This document shows, piece by piece, positions 1-8,651 of a stretch of DNA of 64,000 nucleotides. This stretch comes from Candidatus Trichofilum aggregatum (GTDB lineage: Bacteria; Chloroflexota; Anaerolineae; Promineifilales; Promineifilaceae), in NCBI GenBank assembly GCA_016716885.1, contig JADJUV010000007.1, forward strand, positions 35,888 to 99,887, given 5' to 3'. Positions within the stretch are counted from its first letter, which is position 1; the number at the start of each line of letters is the position of its first letter. Both the position numbers and the translations under genes were made by a program. A model generated the notes under the pieces. That model did not search any database. It had not been told where the DNA came from and worked only from the letters and a program-made list of their open reading frames with translations.

Positions 1-908
1 ATCGCCAACCCCGCTTCCAAAGCCCGCCCCACCCTGATCGAACGCAACGACTGCAAAACGATGTCGCCCAATCCACCCCCACCGATGAGCGAGGCAATGA
101 CGACAATGCCCATCGCCATCATAATGGTCTGATTAACACCAGCCATGATGGTGGGCAAAGCCAGCGGTAGTTGCACTTTGAAGAGAATTTGGCGGGAAGT
201 GGAGCCAAATGAGCGGGCCGCTTCCAGAGCTTCTTCGGAGACCTGGCGCAAACCGAGATTGGTGAGGCGAATGGCCGGGGGGATGGCATAGATGACGGTG
301 GCAATGACGCTGGGCACACGAGCCACCCCAAAAAAGAGTAAAACGGGGATCAGATACACAAAGGCGGGCATTGTCTGCATGGCGTCCAGAACGGGGCGTA
401 AGGCTCTTTCTAGCCGTTCGGAGCGGGCGGTGAGAACGCCCAGGGGAATGCCGATGAGCAAGGCGATGAGCACGGCGATGAGCATGAGCGACAGCGTTTC
501 CATGCTCTCTTCCCAGTAACCGATGAAACCCATGAGGAGCAGGCAGGTGGTGGTGACGAGGGCAGTACGCAGGTTGGCAATGCGTTGGGCGATGAGGAAG
601 ACCGCGGCCGCGAACACCGGCCAGGGTAACCAGAGCAAAAATGTTTCCGTGCGACGCAACACTGTGTCAATCACGGTGCTCAAGGGGCCAAAAAAGTAGA
701 GGAACATCGGGTGGCTCTTGCGGTTGCCGATGGCCCATACTTTGAAGGCATCCATCGGCTCACGCAGGCCCAGGTTCCATTCAGCGGGGAAAGCACCTAA
801 CCCGTTACCCAGGTGATGAAGCAAAAACAGCGCGGCCGCGAGCACCAACAACACGAGCAGAGCCATGTTGACACGTCGGCGGGTGAGGGGGGGGCGGGGG
901 ATGACCAT
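1..908 (-). CDS. ProW/OpuAB-type glycine betaine ABC transporter permease (partial)
   Basis: Reading the minus strand from the ATG at 906-908 gives an open frame of about 302 codons that runs off the left edge, so the C-terminus is missing. The product would be the membrane-spanning subunit of a quaternary-amine (glycine betaine/proline) importer. Several hydrophobic segments are visible, and the EAA loop contacting the ATPase starts with EEALEAARSFGS near residue 223. The segment DAMQTMPAFVYLIPV and the late GGGGLGDIV are typical of ProW/OpuAB permeases. It lies 100 bp downstream of the matching ATPase gene on the same strand, so the two probably form one operon; a binding protein may follow beyond the edge. 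The family call rests on motif recognition in my own translation. Confidence 0.88.
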   Translation of the reverse strand, partial: MVIPRPPLTRRRVNMALLVLLVLAAALFLLHHLGNGLGAFPAEWNLGLREPMDAFKVWAIGNRKSHPMFLYFFGPLSTVIDTVLRRTETFLLWLPWPVFAAAVFLIAQRIANLRTALVTTTCLLLMGFIGYWEESMETLSLMLIAVLIALLIGIPLGVLTARSERLERALRPVLDAMQTMPAFVYLIPVLLFFGVARVPSVIATVIYAIPPAIRLTNLGLRQVSEEALEAARSFGSTSRQILFKVQLPLALPTIMAGVNQTIMMAMGIVVIASLIGGGGLGDIVLQSLRSIRVGRALEAGLA

Positions 909-914
909 GGGAGG

Positions 915-1008
915 GATTGGGAGACTAAGAGACTAAGAGATTAAGAGACTAAGAGATTAAGAGATTGAGAGACTGAATAACTCGAAACTCGAAACTCAAA
1001 ACTCGCAA
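915..1008. repeat. Imperfect short tandem repeat between permease and ATPase genes
   Basis: About 60 bases are built from variants of GAGACTAAGA/GAGATTAAGA, followed by variants of ACTCGAAACTC. Similar low-complexity runs occur in other spacers (around 23333-23364 and 37630-37665). No function is visible. Confidence 0.7.
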
Positions 1009-2049
1009 CTAACTCTCCACCAGCGCCTGCATCACCAGGGTGCGGTCTACTTCGCCGATGCAGAGGGCGTCGTCGTTGAGGACGAGGCAGAGTTCGTCGT
1101 GATCCATGACAAACGGGATGAGGTTTTCCAGGGTGGTGGTTTGGGGGCAGGTGCGGCTGTTGCCGTTGGGGTGGAAGGGCGGCCGCGGCCGCATCACTTC
1201 TTGCGCCGTCAGCACCTTCACGCGGGGCACATCTTTGGTGAACTCCCGCACATACCCATCCGCTGGCCGCGAGACAATTTCCTGGGGAGTGCCCACCTGC
1301 ACAAACACCCCATCCTTCATAATGGCAATCCGATCCCCCAGTTTCACCGCTTCCAGAAAATCATGGGTGATAAAGATGATGGTTTTGTGCATCATCTTCT
1401 GCAAACGAATCAATTCGTCTTGCATCTCCCGGCGAATGAGCGGATCAAGGGCGCTAAACGGTTCGTCGCAAAGGAGTATCTGGGGATCAACGGCCAGCGC
1501 CCGCGCCAGACCGACCCGTTGCTGCATACCACCACTTAACTCATGGGGATACTTTTGCCCCCACCCGGCCAGCCCCACCAGGTCAATCAATTCCATCGCT
1601 TTTTTGAGGCGAGCGGTACGCTCTAAGCCTTGCACTTCCAGGCCATAGGCTACATTTTCGAGTACACGGCGGTGGGGAAACAGGCCAAAGCGCTGGAATA
1701 CCATACTCATACGGTGGCGACGTAATTCCCGTAGCGCGGCCGCGTCCATACCCACAACATCCACCCCATCTACCAAAATTTCCCCCTGGGTTGGCTCAAT
1801 GAGCCGGGAAAGACAGCGCACCAGGGTAGATTTGCCGCTACCAGAAAGCCCCATCACCACAAATAACTCGCCCGGACGCACGGCAAAAGAGACATCTTGC
1901 ACCGCCACGACATGACCCGTTTGGGTGAGGATATCGGTTTTGGAGACACCCTGGGCCAGAAGCGGCCGCACGCTGGCCGGGTTGGGGCCAAACAATTTCC
2001 ACAGATGACGGCATTCAATTTTGGGGGCTGAAGCAGGTTCCATTTTCAT
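1009..2049 (-). CDS. proV: Glycine betaine/proline ABC transporter ATP-binding protein (ProV/OpuAA-like)
   Basis: ATPase subunit powering the adjacent permease, expected to import osmoprotectants or related quaternary amines. Visible in the 346-residue product: Walker A GLSGSGKST (residues 67-75), Q-loop VFQRFGLFPHR, signature LSGGMQQR (171-178), Walker B ILLCDE (191-196) and the switch histidine in ITHD (H229). The long N-terminal segment before the core (HLWKLFGPNP) is characteristic of the ProV group. After the ATPase core only about 70 residues remain, enough for one CBS-like half; E. coli ProV is near 400 residues with tandem CBS modules. A truncated regulatory region is therefore likely. 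The start at 2049 gives MKMEPAS; a second Met two codons on is possible. Confidence 0.9.
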   Translation of the reverse strand: MKMEPASAPKIECRHLWKLFGPNPASVRPLLAQGVSKTDILTQTGHVVAVQDVSFAVRPGELFVVMGLSGSGKSTLVRCLSRLIEPTQGEILVDGVDVVGMDAAALRELRRHRMSMVFQRFGLFPHRRVLENVAYGLEVQGLERTARLKKAMELIDLVGLAGWGQKYPHELSGGMQQRVGLARALAVDPQILLCDEPFSALDPLIRREMQDELIRLQKMMHKTIIFITHDFLEAVKLGDRIAIMKDGVFVQVGTPQEIVSRPADGYVREFTKDVPRVKVLTAQEVMRPRPPFHPNGNSRTCPQTTTLENLIPFVMDHDELCLVLNDDALCIGEVDRTLVMQALVES

Positions 2050-2173
2050 TTATGATTGATCGGCTTCGTCATGCTGACTAAAACAATCGCACCAGATTTA
2101 GAGCTTATGGGGGCAACGTGGAGGGATGTATACAGCCAAAACAACGAAAAGTCAATCCAATTCTCTTGGTATC

Positions 2174-2410
2174 AGCAATTTTAAATTCGAGACCATTCGT
2201 AGGGACGGGACAGGTGAGCCAGGATGTGACCGGAACGGGAGCCTTGTACCGCAGAGCGTCGTGGGAACCATTCCACGCAGAGTGTGGAATGAGCATAGGC
2301 AATGGCTGACCCTCACCCCCGGCCCCTCTCCCGAAACGGGAGAGGGGAGTTGGTTCCCTCTCCCTGGGGAGAGGGTTAGGGTGAGGGCTGTATCGTTACA
2401 AATTGAGAGT
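2174..2410. mobile_element. MITE-like intergenic element, degenerate copy
   Basis: The spacer 2050-2446 holds an element related to the better copy at 9564-9796. It begins CAGCAATTTTAAATTCGAG, shares the internal stretch GACCATTCGTAGGGACGGG, and ends near CAAATTGAGAGTGG, a decayed version of the terminal inverted repeat. Its length (about 237 bp) matches the other copy (233 bp). Inside lies a hairpin made of CCTCTCCCGAAACGGGAGAGG plus a second CCCTCTCC/GGAGAGGG arm (2311-2390), a REP motif seen again near 30100. No transposase is encoded. Confidence 0.6.
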
Positions 2411-2446
2411 GGTCGTCATCGTATCTCATTGCGGGCAAAGTAAAGT

Positions 2447-3525
2447 ATGATTAGGCACATGAATACCACCACCCAACAACTGGAATGGAGCCTCGCGGCC
2501 GCGACTCGAAGTGGGCAACAGCTTGTCGTTTGCCAGATATTGCTACAACTTAGCCTGGTTCACCTCCAGGCGGGGATTATGCCCAGGTGGAGCAATGGGC
2601 CGGGCAAGGGCTACCCATCGCCCGAAAGCTGCGCCAACCCCGTCTACAATTGGGGTTTTTGACCTGCCTGGGCAACGCGGCCGCGACCCAGGGTGATTAC
2701 CACGCGGCCCAAACGTGGTTTAGCGAGGCCCTGGCACTGGCCCAACAGCAAAACGACCCGGAACTCATCGGCCAGTTGACCTTCAACCTGGGGGCCATTG
2801 CGGCTAACCAGGGGGCGTATGATCAGGCCACCCGTTATTTCACGACCAGTCTGGCCCTGGCCCAAAAACATCAGCACCAGCCCCGCTTATGTCTGCTCTG
2901 GCTCCACCTGGGGGGAATTCAGATGGAGCTAGGGGATTTCGCGGCCGCGCAAGAGACGTTCGCGGCCGCCCTGGGGCTGGCAGAACAGTTGGAAAACCCC
3001 GAACGTATGGCGCAAGGGCGGCTAAACTTGGGCTTGCTGGCCCTGGAACAAACACAGTGGGCCGAAGCGGAGACGCATTTCCACGCGGCCCTGGCGTTGG
3101 CCCAGAATTTAGCCCAACGTGAGCTAATGGCCGCCTGCCAGATTGGCCTGGGCGCGGCCGCGCGTGAACAACAGCAGTGGCGGTCGGCTAACAGTTGGTT
3201 GGGAGAAGCGCTGGCGCTGGCGCGCACGTTGGGGCATCAATGGCATATTGCCGGGGCTTTGTTGGAATGGGGTGAACTGTACCGGGTGCAGGGGGTGAGG
3301 GACGCGGCCGCGACGGCTTTCACAGAGGCCCTCTCACTGGCGCAAATGGGCGATAGGCCGGTTCAGGTTGCGGCCGCGCTGTTTGGTCTGGCCCAACTGG
3401 CTGACAACCCCGCCGGGGCCAGGCCACAGGCCCAAACCAGCCTGGAGATTTACCAGCGACTAGGCCATTTCCGCGCCGCCAAAGTAGCCCAATGGTTATC
3501 CGGGCAATCAGCGGCCACGTCATAA
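2447..3525 (+). CDS. TPR-repeat protein, frame broken near 2572
   Basis: Tetratricopeptide-repeat protein, probably a protein-interaction scaffold; partner unknown. The frame from ATG 2447 (alternative ATG 2459) reads LVVCQILLQLSLVHLQAG and then runs into a different frame. The frame continuing to 3525 reads GDYAQVEQWAGQGLPIARKL. Adding one G to the GGGG run at 2572-2575 joins them into one uninterrupted helical-repeat protein of about 359 residues. At least six TPR units follow, with repeated elements such as GDYHAAQTWFSEALALAQ, GAYDQATRYFTTSLALAQ and GDFAAAQETFAAALGLAEQ. GCGGCCGC occurs seven times in this gene, often as an Ala-Ala-Ala codon run. If the frame break is real, a GTG at 2587 would give a shorter 312-residue protein. 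Confidence 0.8.
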
Positions 3526-3588
3526 CCCAGATGATGCTTGCGCTACGCTCATTGTCATTCCTTTCACGATTCAGGATAATACCCGCCT

Positions 3589-4506
3589 ATGTCACGCCGA
3601 ACTCAAGACCCCTACCGCCCTGATCTTATAGAACGCTCACCGTTTTTGCTCATTTGGCGACAATCGCGGGAAGCGATTGCTGACCTACTGGTCCCCTTGT
3701 TGGCCGGGTTAAAAACGGTCTGGCTCTTACTTATTTCACCCACCCACTTTTTCCGCACCTGGTTTTTTGACCGCGCGGCCGCGCCCCGGCTCCACTTCCC
3801 TCTGGGTTTGCTCTGGCGCACCTTGAGTTCATCCCCTCAGTTACCTCTGGAACCACACCAATTTTTGCTCTTTGGCATCTTTACGGCGGCTCTGGCGGGA
3901 TTTGGTTTTGATAATAGCAACCGCGTCACCGGCTTTCTCGCCAATGCGGGCGCGGGCAATATTTTGTTGGAACAACTGCAACAAAATGCGCCGTCGTTAG
4001 CCACTATCATCACCCGCGTTGAGGCGTTCACCGGTTCACCCACCTACACCACCCTCAGCCAATTTGTGGATAGCTCCATCGGTAGTGCCTTGTTAGAACT
4101 GATCATCAACCTGTACATCACCATGTTTTTTGCCCTGCTGTTCTGGGGATTCGTGCGCGGCCGCGTGGCCGCCAATCAAAGTTATAGCTTCTGGCTCTAC
4201 CTGGCCGGACTACAATATTTCACCACCGGCGTCTCATCCATCTTTTATCTCATCTTTTCTCTGGGCCTGAGCGCGGATGTCAGCACCTTTCTCTTCTGGC
4301 TGCTAGAAACGGCTCTGTTCGTCATCTGGCAATTTATCTTGCCCATGATCATCCTGCCACGCCTGTATCCATCCCTCAAAGCAGGAACCGTTCTGCTGGC
4401 CTGCCTGTTGGGACGTGGTTTATTGTGGGGCATTGGCTGGTTCATCGCCGGATTTGGTTACACCTTGTTGGCTCTGTTGGCATCCCTGTTTGCCAGTGGT
4501 AGTTAG
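3589..4506 (+). CDS. Multi-pass membrane protein, Yip1-like architecture
   Basis: I do not recognise a characterised family with confidence. The 305-residue product has a hydrophilic, partly basic N-terminus (about 35 residues), a motif FRTWFFDRAAAPRLHFPLG resembling the entry of Yip1/DUF1282 proteins, and about five hydrophobic segments. The last of these is glycine- and leucine-rich (GRGLLWGIGWFIAGFGY). There is a large polar loop (roughly residues 118-165) after the second segment. No enzymatic motif is visible. The gene follows the TPR gene by about 60 bp on the same strand and could be cotranscribed. Role unknown. Confidence 0.7.
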   Translation: MSRRTQDPYRPDLIERSPFLLIWRQSREAIADLLVPLLAGLKTVWLLLISPTHFFRTWFFDRAAAPRLHFPLGLLWRTLSSSPQLPLEPHQFLLFGIFTAALAGFGFDNSNRVTGFLANAGAGNILLEQLQQNAPSLATIITRVEAFTGSPTYTTLSQFVDSSIGSALLELIINLYITMFFALLFWGFVRGRVAANQSYSFWLYLAGLQYFTTGVSSIFYLIFSLGLSADVSTFLFWLLETALFVIWQFILPMIILPRLYPSLKAGTVLLACLLGRGLLWGIGWFIAGFGYTLLALLASLFASGS

Positions 4507-4550
4507 CCATTTACGAATCAGCTTACAGTTGAGCTAATAAAAAATATCGG

Positions 4551-4616
4551 CCACGAATTTCACGAATTAACACGAATTTTCATTTCTTCATTCGTGCTAA
4601 TTCGTGAAATTCAAGG
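4551..4616. repeat. Inverted repeat (CACGAATT family)
   Basis: CACGAATTTCACGAATTAA and its near complement TTCGTGCTAATTCGTGAAAT are separated by about 20 bases and could fold as a hairpin. It lies between two plus-strand genes, with no clear U-tract, so it reads as a dispersed repeat rather than a terminator. Confidence 0.6.
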
Positions 4617-4642
4617 CAAAAGCCTTATTCACACTTTTGCCT

Positions 4643-5644
4643 ATGACTACTCCTACACCCCCCTTCCCGCGGCCGCAACTTCTGGCCCGCCTCGCCGGTG
4701 AGCGCGGCCATCTCCTCTGGGCCGTTACCGGCCTCAGTGAAACAACCCTTTCTGATGGCCTGCTGCACGACGACTGGCACGTTAAGGATATTTTTCCCCA
4801 TATCGGTCGCTGGGATGAAACCTTCGCCAGTTGGATCCCGTTCATGCAGGCGGAGCGTGGACAAGAGATACCGATTCTGGATGATGACACTACCAATCGG
4901 GGCTGGCACGAAGCGCATAAGGATTACACCCTGGAGCAGGGGGTAGCCGTGTTTCTCAAGGGGCGTGCGGGCCTTTGGGCGGGTCTGGAACGGTTGCGTG
5001 ATGAAGAATTTGAGCAACCGGTCACGCTGGCGACAGGTCGGGTGACGAAGGTGCGGCGGTGGCTCGCGGCCGCGTACCGTCACGATGCCGAACATGCCGC
5101 CGAGATTCTGGCCTGGCGACAAACCAACGAAGTTCCTCGTGCCCCTGGCCCGCTTTACCTGGTTCGTGCTCTGGTTCGGGCCACGCGCAAAGAGTTCCTG
5201 GCCGTGGCCGCCAACGTACCGGAAGCTGAGCAAAGCAGTCGGCCCGTTTGTGGTGTCTGGACGCTCCAGGATGTGGTCGGCCACATTGCTGATTGGGAGC
5301 AGTATGGGGTGGAAGGGATTGAGAAGGTGCTGGCGGGGGAAACGGTCATCACTAACCCGTTTGGCCCGGATATTCCGGCCTGGAACGACGCCCACGCGGC
5401 CGCGCGTCAGGGCCAAAGTTGGGAGCAAGTGTGGCACGATTACCAGACCACGCGGCAAAATTTCTTCTACGCCCTGGACAAACTCACCCAGGATGATCTG
5501 AGCCGCCCCATCCACACCCCCTGGGGTGAATCCACCCTGTACCGCTGGATCAACATATGGACCCACCACGAGCGGGAACACGCCGCCGACCTGCGCCGGG
5601 AACTGGCTCTGCCAGATACGCCGGATTATTTATTGCCTCATTAG
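4643..5644 (+). CDS. Tandem DinB/DfsB-like four-helix-bundle protein
   Basis: The 333-residue product holds two copies of a DinB-superfamily (DinB_2/ClbS-DfsB-like) domain. Copy 1 has DDWHVKDIFPHIGRWDE and YRHDAEHAAEIL. Copy 2, from about residue 170, has GVWTLQDVVGHIADWEQ and HHEREHAADLRREL. In this superfamily such histidines bind a divalent metal, and the fold serves thiol-dependent transferases and uncharacterised stress proteins. Substrate cannot be inferred here. I chose ATG 4643 (MTTPTPP) over an upstream in-frame ATG at 4604, because the extra residues come from the CACGAATT repeat. Two domains in one chain are longer than the usual 150-180 residues and imply an internal duplication. 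Confidence 0.82.
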   Translation: MTTPTPPFPRPQLLARLAGERGHLLWAVTGLSETTLSDGLLHDDWHVKDIFPHIGRWDETFASWIPFMQAERGQEIPILDDDTTNRGWHEAHKDYTLEQGVAVFLKGRAGLWAGLERLRDEEFEQPVTLATGRVTKVRRWLAAAYRHDAEHAAEILAWRQTNEVPRAPGPLYLVRALVRATRKEFLAVAANVPEAEQSSRPVCGVWTLQDVVGHIADWEQYGVEGIEKVLAGETVITNPFGPDIPAWNDAHAAARQGQSWEQVWHDYQTTRQNFFYALDKLTQDDLSRPIHTPWGESTLYRWINIWTHHEREHAADLRRELALPDTPDYLLPH

Positions 5645-5650
5645 CTGACT

Positions 5651-5703
5651 TGAAACGTGGTGCGTGATGCGTAAAGATCCACGTAACACGCACCACGCAC
5701 CAC
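5651..5703. repeat. Palindromic spacer repeat (GTGGTGCGTG family)
   Basis: GAAACGTGGTGCGTGATGCG and ACACGCACCACGCACCACA form an imperfect inverted repeat. The same family recurs at 6605-6687 and 22455-22520. Confidence 0.6.
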
Positions 5704-5728
5704 ATTTCCCAGGTATAATCTTCACGTT

Positions 5729-6595
5729 ATGAAAATTGCAGTCCTATCCGATATCCACGCCAATTATCCGGCGCTCCAAACTGTTACTGAACATATTGAA
5801 AAATGGCAACCTGATCTGGTAATCGTCAATGGCGATACAGTCAACCGGGGGCCGCGGCCGCGCGAATGTCTCCAGTTGGTGCAACAGAAAGAGGCTAACC
5901 AGGGCTGGGTCATCTTACGGGGCAACCACGAAGATTACGTCATCAGCCAGGCCGAAGTGACCGCCCCCGAAGGGGACCCGGTTTACGAATCATTTCGTAT
6001 GGCTATGTGGACGTATCTCCAGCTTAATGGCAACGTAGCCAACCTGAAGCAGATGCCCGGCCAACACGAAATCGCCGCCCCTGATGGTTCCGCGCTGCGG
6101 GCGGCTCATGCTTCCATGCGTAACAACCGGGATGGCATCTACACCTTCACCACCGATGAAGAGCTGGCCGAACAGATCGCCCCGGCCCCAGCCGTCTTCA
6201 TCACCTCTCACACCCACCGCCCCTTGCAACGGCGACTCAACGGCACCCTCGTCGTTAACACCGGAGCCGTTGGTCTGCCTTTCGATGGCGATTGGCGGGC
6301 CGCCTATGCCCAACTGACCTGGCACCAGGGCGCATGGCAGTCGGAAGTCATCCGCCTGGAATATGATCGCGCCCAGGCCGACCGTGATTTTCTCACCACC
6401 GGTTACCTGGAAGAAGGGGGGCCGCTCATCAAATTGGTACGCCATGAGCTGGCTACGGCCCGCTCCCAAATTCACCGCTGGGCCGAAAAATACCCCGACG
6501 CCGTTCTCAGCGGCCAGATGAGCATGGATGAAACAGTCCGCCTGGTGTGGGACGAAATCGAACGCGAAGGCGGCGATATGTCGATATATTGGTAG
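5729..6595 (+). CDS. Calcineurin-like metallophosphoesterase
   Basis: Two-metal phosphoesterase of the calcineurin-like superfamily, 288 residues. The five signature blocks are present in order: SDIHAN (D8, H10), NGDTVNRGP, RGNHEDY, TSHTHRPL and the terminal part of the core with NTGAVGLP. The glycine-rich NTGAVGLPFDGDWRAAY block resembles YfcE/serine-threonine phosphatase-like small phosphoesterases of the type that act on phosphodiesters or nucleotides. The C-terminal 80 residues (from RDFLTTGYLEE) are an extension with helical character. Substrate unknown. ATG 5729 follows a palindromic spacer; no strong Shine-Dalgarno sequence is visible. Confidence 0.85.
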   Translation: MKIAVLSDIHANYPALQTVTEHIEKWQPDLVIVNGDTVNRGPRPRECLQLVQQKEANQGWVILRGNHEDYVISQAEVTAPEGDPVYESFRMAMWTYLQLNGNVANLKQMPGQHEIAAPDGSALRAAHASMRNNRDGIYTFTTDEELAEQIAPAPAVFITSHTHRPLQRRLNGTLVVNTGAVGLPFDGDWRAAYAQLTWHQGAWQSEVIRLEYDRAQADRDFLTTGYLEEGGPLIKLVRHELATARSQIHRWAEKYPDAVLSGQMSMDETVRLVWDEIEREGGDMSIYW

Positions 6596-6604
6596 ATGGT
6601 TTAC

Positions 6605-6690
6605 GGACGTGGTGCGTGGTGCGTGTTTCGTTCGGAACCACCACGCATCATGCATCACGCATTACGCATCACGCATCACGCATCACAAAT
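6605..6690. repeat. GTGGTGCGTG palindrome followed by GCATCAC tandem repeat
   Basis: The left half is the palindromic repeat family also found at 5651 and 22455. The right half (about 6640-6687) is a 7-bp tandem array of GCATCAC with small variations. It lies directly upstream of ATG 6692 and is not coding. Confidence 0.65.
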
Positions 6691-6691
6691 T

Positions 6692-7717
6692 ATGGAACGA
6701 CCCAACCTCACCCACACCCCCCCCGATGTCCTGGCCTATATTGAGTACCTGGAGATGCAGTTGTTGCAGAAACCAGCCAAAGTGGAGCCGGTCGCGGCCG
6801 CAACCGAGCCATCCGAACCGCCCACCTCCATCAACATTATCTCCATCAGCCAGAGCGGGGTCGCCAAACGGACGCCACGCCACTTTTACAGCCGCCAACA
6901 CCGGGCGGGCATGGGTGTCTTTGACCTGGACACCCCCGAAGAAGACCCACCCGCCTTCCTCGTGGCCGCCGACATCACCGACCGGCTGCTCCTGTTTACC
7001 AACTTTGGCCGGGTGTTCCCCACCTCGGTCAGCCAGGTGAAAGAAACCGAGGTGCGTGGTAAGGGGGAATCCATCCTGACCGGCTTGCGCTTGATGAACA
7101 ACGAGCGATTGGTCGCCGTTCTTCCCGGAACCGGGGGCGAAGATGTGCTCCTGGCTAGCCAACGGGGCTGGGTGCGGGCTATTCGCAAGAGCTTTTTGGG
7201 CACACAGCTCATTCCCGGCATGAGTTTTCATGAACCGAAAGAAGGGGGAGAACTGCGAGCCGCCTGTTGGTCAAACGGTGGGGATGTGCTTATCGCTACC
7301 CGGCAGGGCAAAGGGGTTCGTTTTAATCAGCGGCAAATTCCGGGACGGAATGGTTGCCTGGGGGCGCGGGTTGATCAGGGGGATGAGGTGGTGGCGGTGG
7401 CGTCGGTGACGGAAGAAAGTGGTGTCTTTATGGTGGGGCACGATGGCAAGGGCACTATCCGGCAGATGTCGGGGTTGATGGCGAACAAGGCCCCCGGAGC
7501 CGGGGCGAAGGTGTTGATCAAGGTGGAAGAGCTGGTGGGCGCGGCCGCGGTCAACCCCAATCAGGACATCTTCATCATCTCCAAACTGGGCAAACTCATC
7601 CGCTTCCCCGCCGAAGAAATCCCGGCCAAAGAGGGGGTCGTGCAGGGGGTTCATTGCATGACATTACGGGCGGATGTCGCGGCCGCGTGCACCGTCAGCG
7701 AATTTGTGAGCGGCTAA
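6692..7717 (+). CDS. Stand-alone GyrA C-terminal-domain-like beta-propeller protein
   Basis: The 341-residue product is built of repeated beta-pinwheel blades like the DNA-wrapping C-terminal domain of GyrA/ParC. Blade motifs include DRLLLFTNFGRVFPTSVSQV, DVLLASQRGWVRAIRKSFL, DVLIATRQGKGVRFNQRQI, GVFMVGHDGKGTIRQMS and DIFIISKLGKLIRFPAEEI. No topoisomerase breakage-reunion domain precedes it; only about 70 residues stand before the first blade (DVLAYIEYLEMQLLQK, likely helical). It probably binds or wraps DNA, or has been recruited to another role. The usual GyrA-box (QRRGGKG) is not obvious. ATG 6692 was chosen because the 32 upstream residues of the open frame are encoded by the GCATCAC repeat. 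Confidence 0.8.
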   Translation: MERPNLTHTPPDVLAYIEYLEMQLLQKPAKVEPVAAATEPSEPPTSINIISISQSGVAKRTPRHFYSRQHRAGMGVFDLDTPEEDPPAFLVAADITDRLLLFTNFGRVFPTSVSQVKETEVRGKGESILTGLRLMNNERLVAVLPGTGGEDVLLASQRGWVRAIRKSFLGTQLIPGMSFHEPKEGGELRAACWSNGGDVLIATRQGKGVRFNQRQIPGRNGCLGARVDQGDEVVAVASVTEESGVFMVGHDGKGTIRQMSGLMANKAPGAGAKVLIKVEELVGAAAVNPNQDIFIISKLGKLIRFPAEEIPAKEGVVQGVHCMTLRADVAAACTVSEFVSG

Positions 7718-7778
7718 AAAGCCCGCCCATTGCCTTTGACAAGCTCAGGCAACGCGCCTGGCAGTTACGTTGGGATAC

Positions 7779-7833
7779 AAAAATGAGCAGGAGTGACGGA
7801 TCAGAAAATCCGTCATCCTGCTCATTTTTGTTC
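7779..7833. terminator. Bidirectional intrinsic terminator
   Basis: A near-perfect hairpin has arms AAAAATGAGCAGGAGTGACG and its complement around CGTCATCCTGCTCATTTTT (7779-7801 with 7808-7829). It carries A- and T-rich flanks on both sides. It lies between the convergent genes ending at 7717 (plus) and 7833 (minus). Confidence 0.9.
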
Positions 7834-8258
7834 TAAGCCACGGCCATAACCGGCACATCCTGCTCTGAGGTGGTGCTGGTAAACACGTCAAAGCTGGGCG
7901 GGTTCTCAAAATGTTTCTTCACCGCACATTGATCGGCGGCGCGGATGACGGCTTGTTTGTATTTTTCGGGGAATTCTGGGGGTAGCTGAATGTCGAGCAA
8001 CACCTTGGAAACCATGCCGGTGAACGGGTTGGCTTCCAGACTTTGCACAATGCGGATGCCTTGGGTGGGCAGGCCCCGTTGCTGGCAAAAACCCAACACA
8101 TAAATCCCGGCGCATGTCCCAATAGAGGCCAGAAACGTCGCGAACGGGGTGGGTGCAGAGCCACTGCCTTGCGGCCGCGGCTGGTCAGTTGAAACGGTGT
8201 AAGGGCCAAAATGGGCGTCTACCTGTAGACCACCCGGAAAATCAATAACCATGTCCAT
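7833..8258 (-). CDS. OsmC-family thiol peroxidase-like protein
   Basis: OsmC/Ohr superfamily member of 141 residues, close to the usual length. The two family cysteines are present: C49 in FLASIGTCAGIYV and C111 in RAADQCAVKKH. They are the peroxidatic/resolving pair in this superfamily, which reduces organic hydroperoxides or handles sulfur species. The N-terminus (VIDFPGGLQVDAHFGPY) and the APTPFATFLAS loop fit the YhfA-like branch rather than classical Ohr. It is transcribed toward the shared terminator. A single GCGGCCGC lies near its 5' end. Confidence 0.87.
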   Translation of the reverse strand: MDMVIDFPGGLQVDAHFGPYTVSTDQPRPQGSGSAPTPFATFLASIGTCAGIYVLGFCQQRGLPTQGIRIVQSLEANPFTGMVSKVLLDIQLPPEFPEKYKQAVIRAADQCAVKKHFENPPSFDVFTSTTSEQDVPVMAVA

Positions 8259-8651
8259 TTTTTATTCTCCAATACTGCTTGATATTGTGACTGGAGTTTA
8301 GAGATAGAGGAGAGAGCTAGAGGGAATTGCTCTCGTTCAAACTTTGAACTCTAAACTCAGGAGGAGCTTTTTCGCTCCATCCTTTGTTTAGACGCAGTAG
8401 GAGATATTTGGTGACATTATTTCATAGCCTGACATTTTTTCGCCCTGTGGCGCTTTCACCTTATCACCGTGTCGGCTATAACCTGTTTACCCCCGATGAA
8501 TCTCGCTGAGACGTGTACCCCCCGCTTGTTCATATTTGAAGAAGCAAACGCTCATCGGGCAGGATCGAAAAGAGCTTTTGCCCACGCAAAAGCTCTTAAG
8601 AAATAGGATGGATTGAGTGGGATGGCTCGCCCGTCTAGATGAAAAGCGCGA
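8259..8651. other. Spacer with hairpin terminator
   Basis: No coding potential is seen. A strong hairpin (AAGAGCTTTTG at 8570-8580 with CAAAAGCTCTT at 8587-8597) is followed on the minus strand by TTTTCG and probably terminates the PLD/zinc-ribbon gene. Another self-complementary stretch with GAACTCTAAACTC lies at about 8290-8370. Confidence 0.6.

Noticed and set aside
2889..3227. Arg/Pro/Gly-rich open frames in the TPR gene
   Set aside because: They overlap a gene with regular TPR motifs, and their composition is typical of out-of-frame reading.
4625..5581. Long minus-strand open frame of 318 codons
   Set aside because: It is antisense to a DinB gene with clear domain motifs and has no recognisable family features; an effect of GC-rich codon use.
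6640..6687. CRISPR-like array of GCATCAC units
   Set aside because: The unit is 7 bp with no spacers; it is a simple tandem repeat. No CRISPR array or cas gene was seen in the window.
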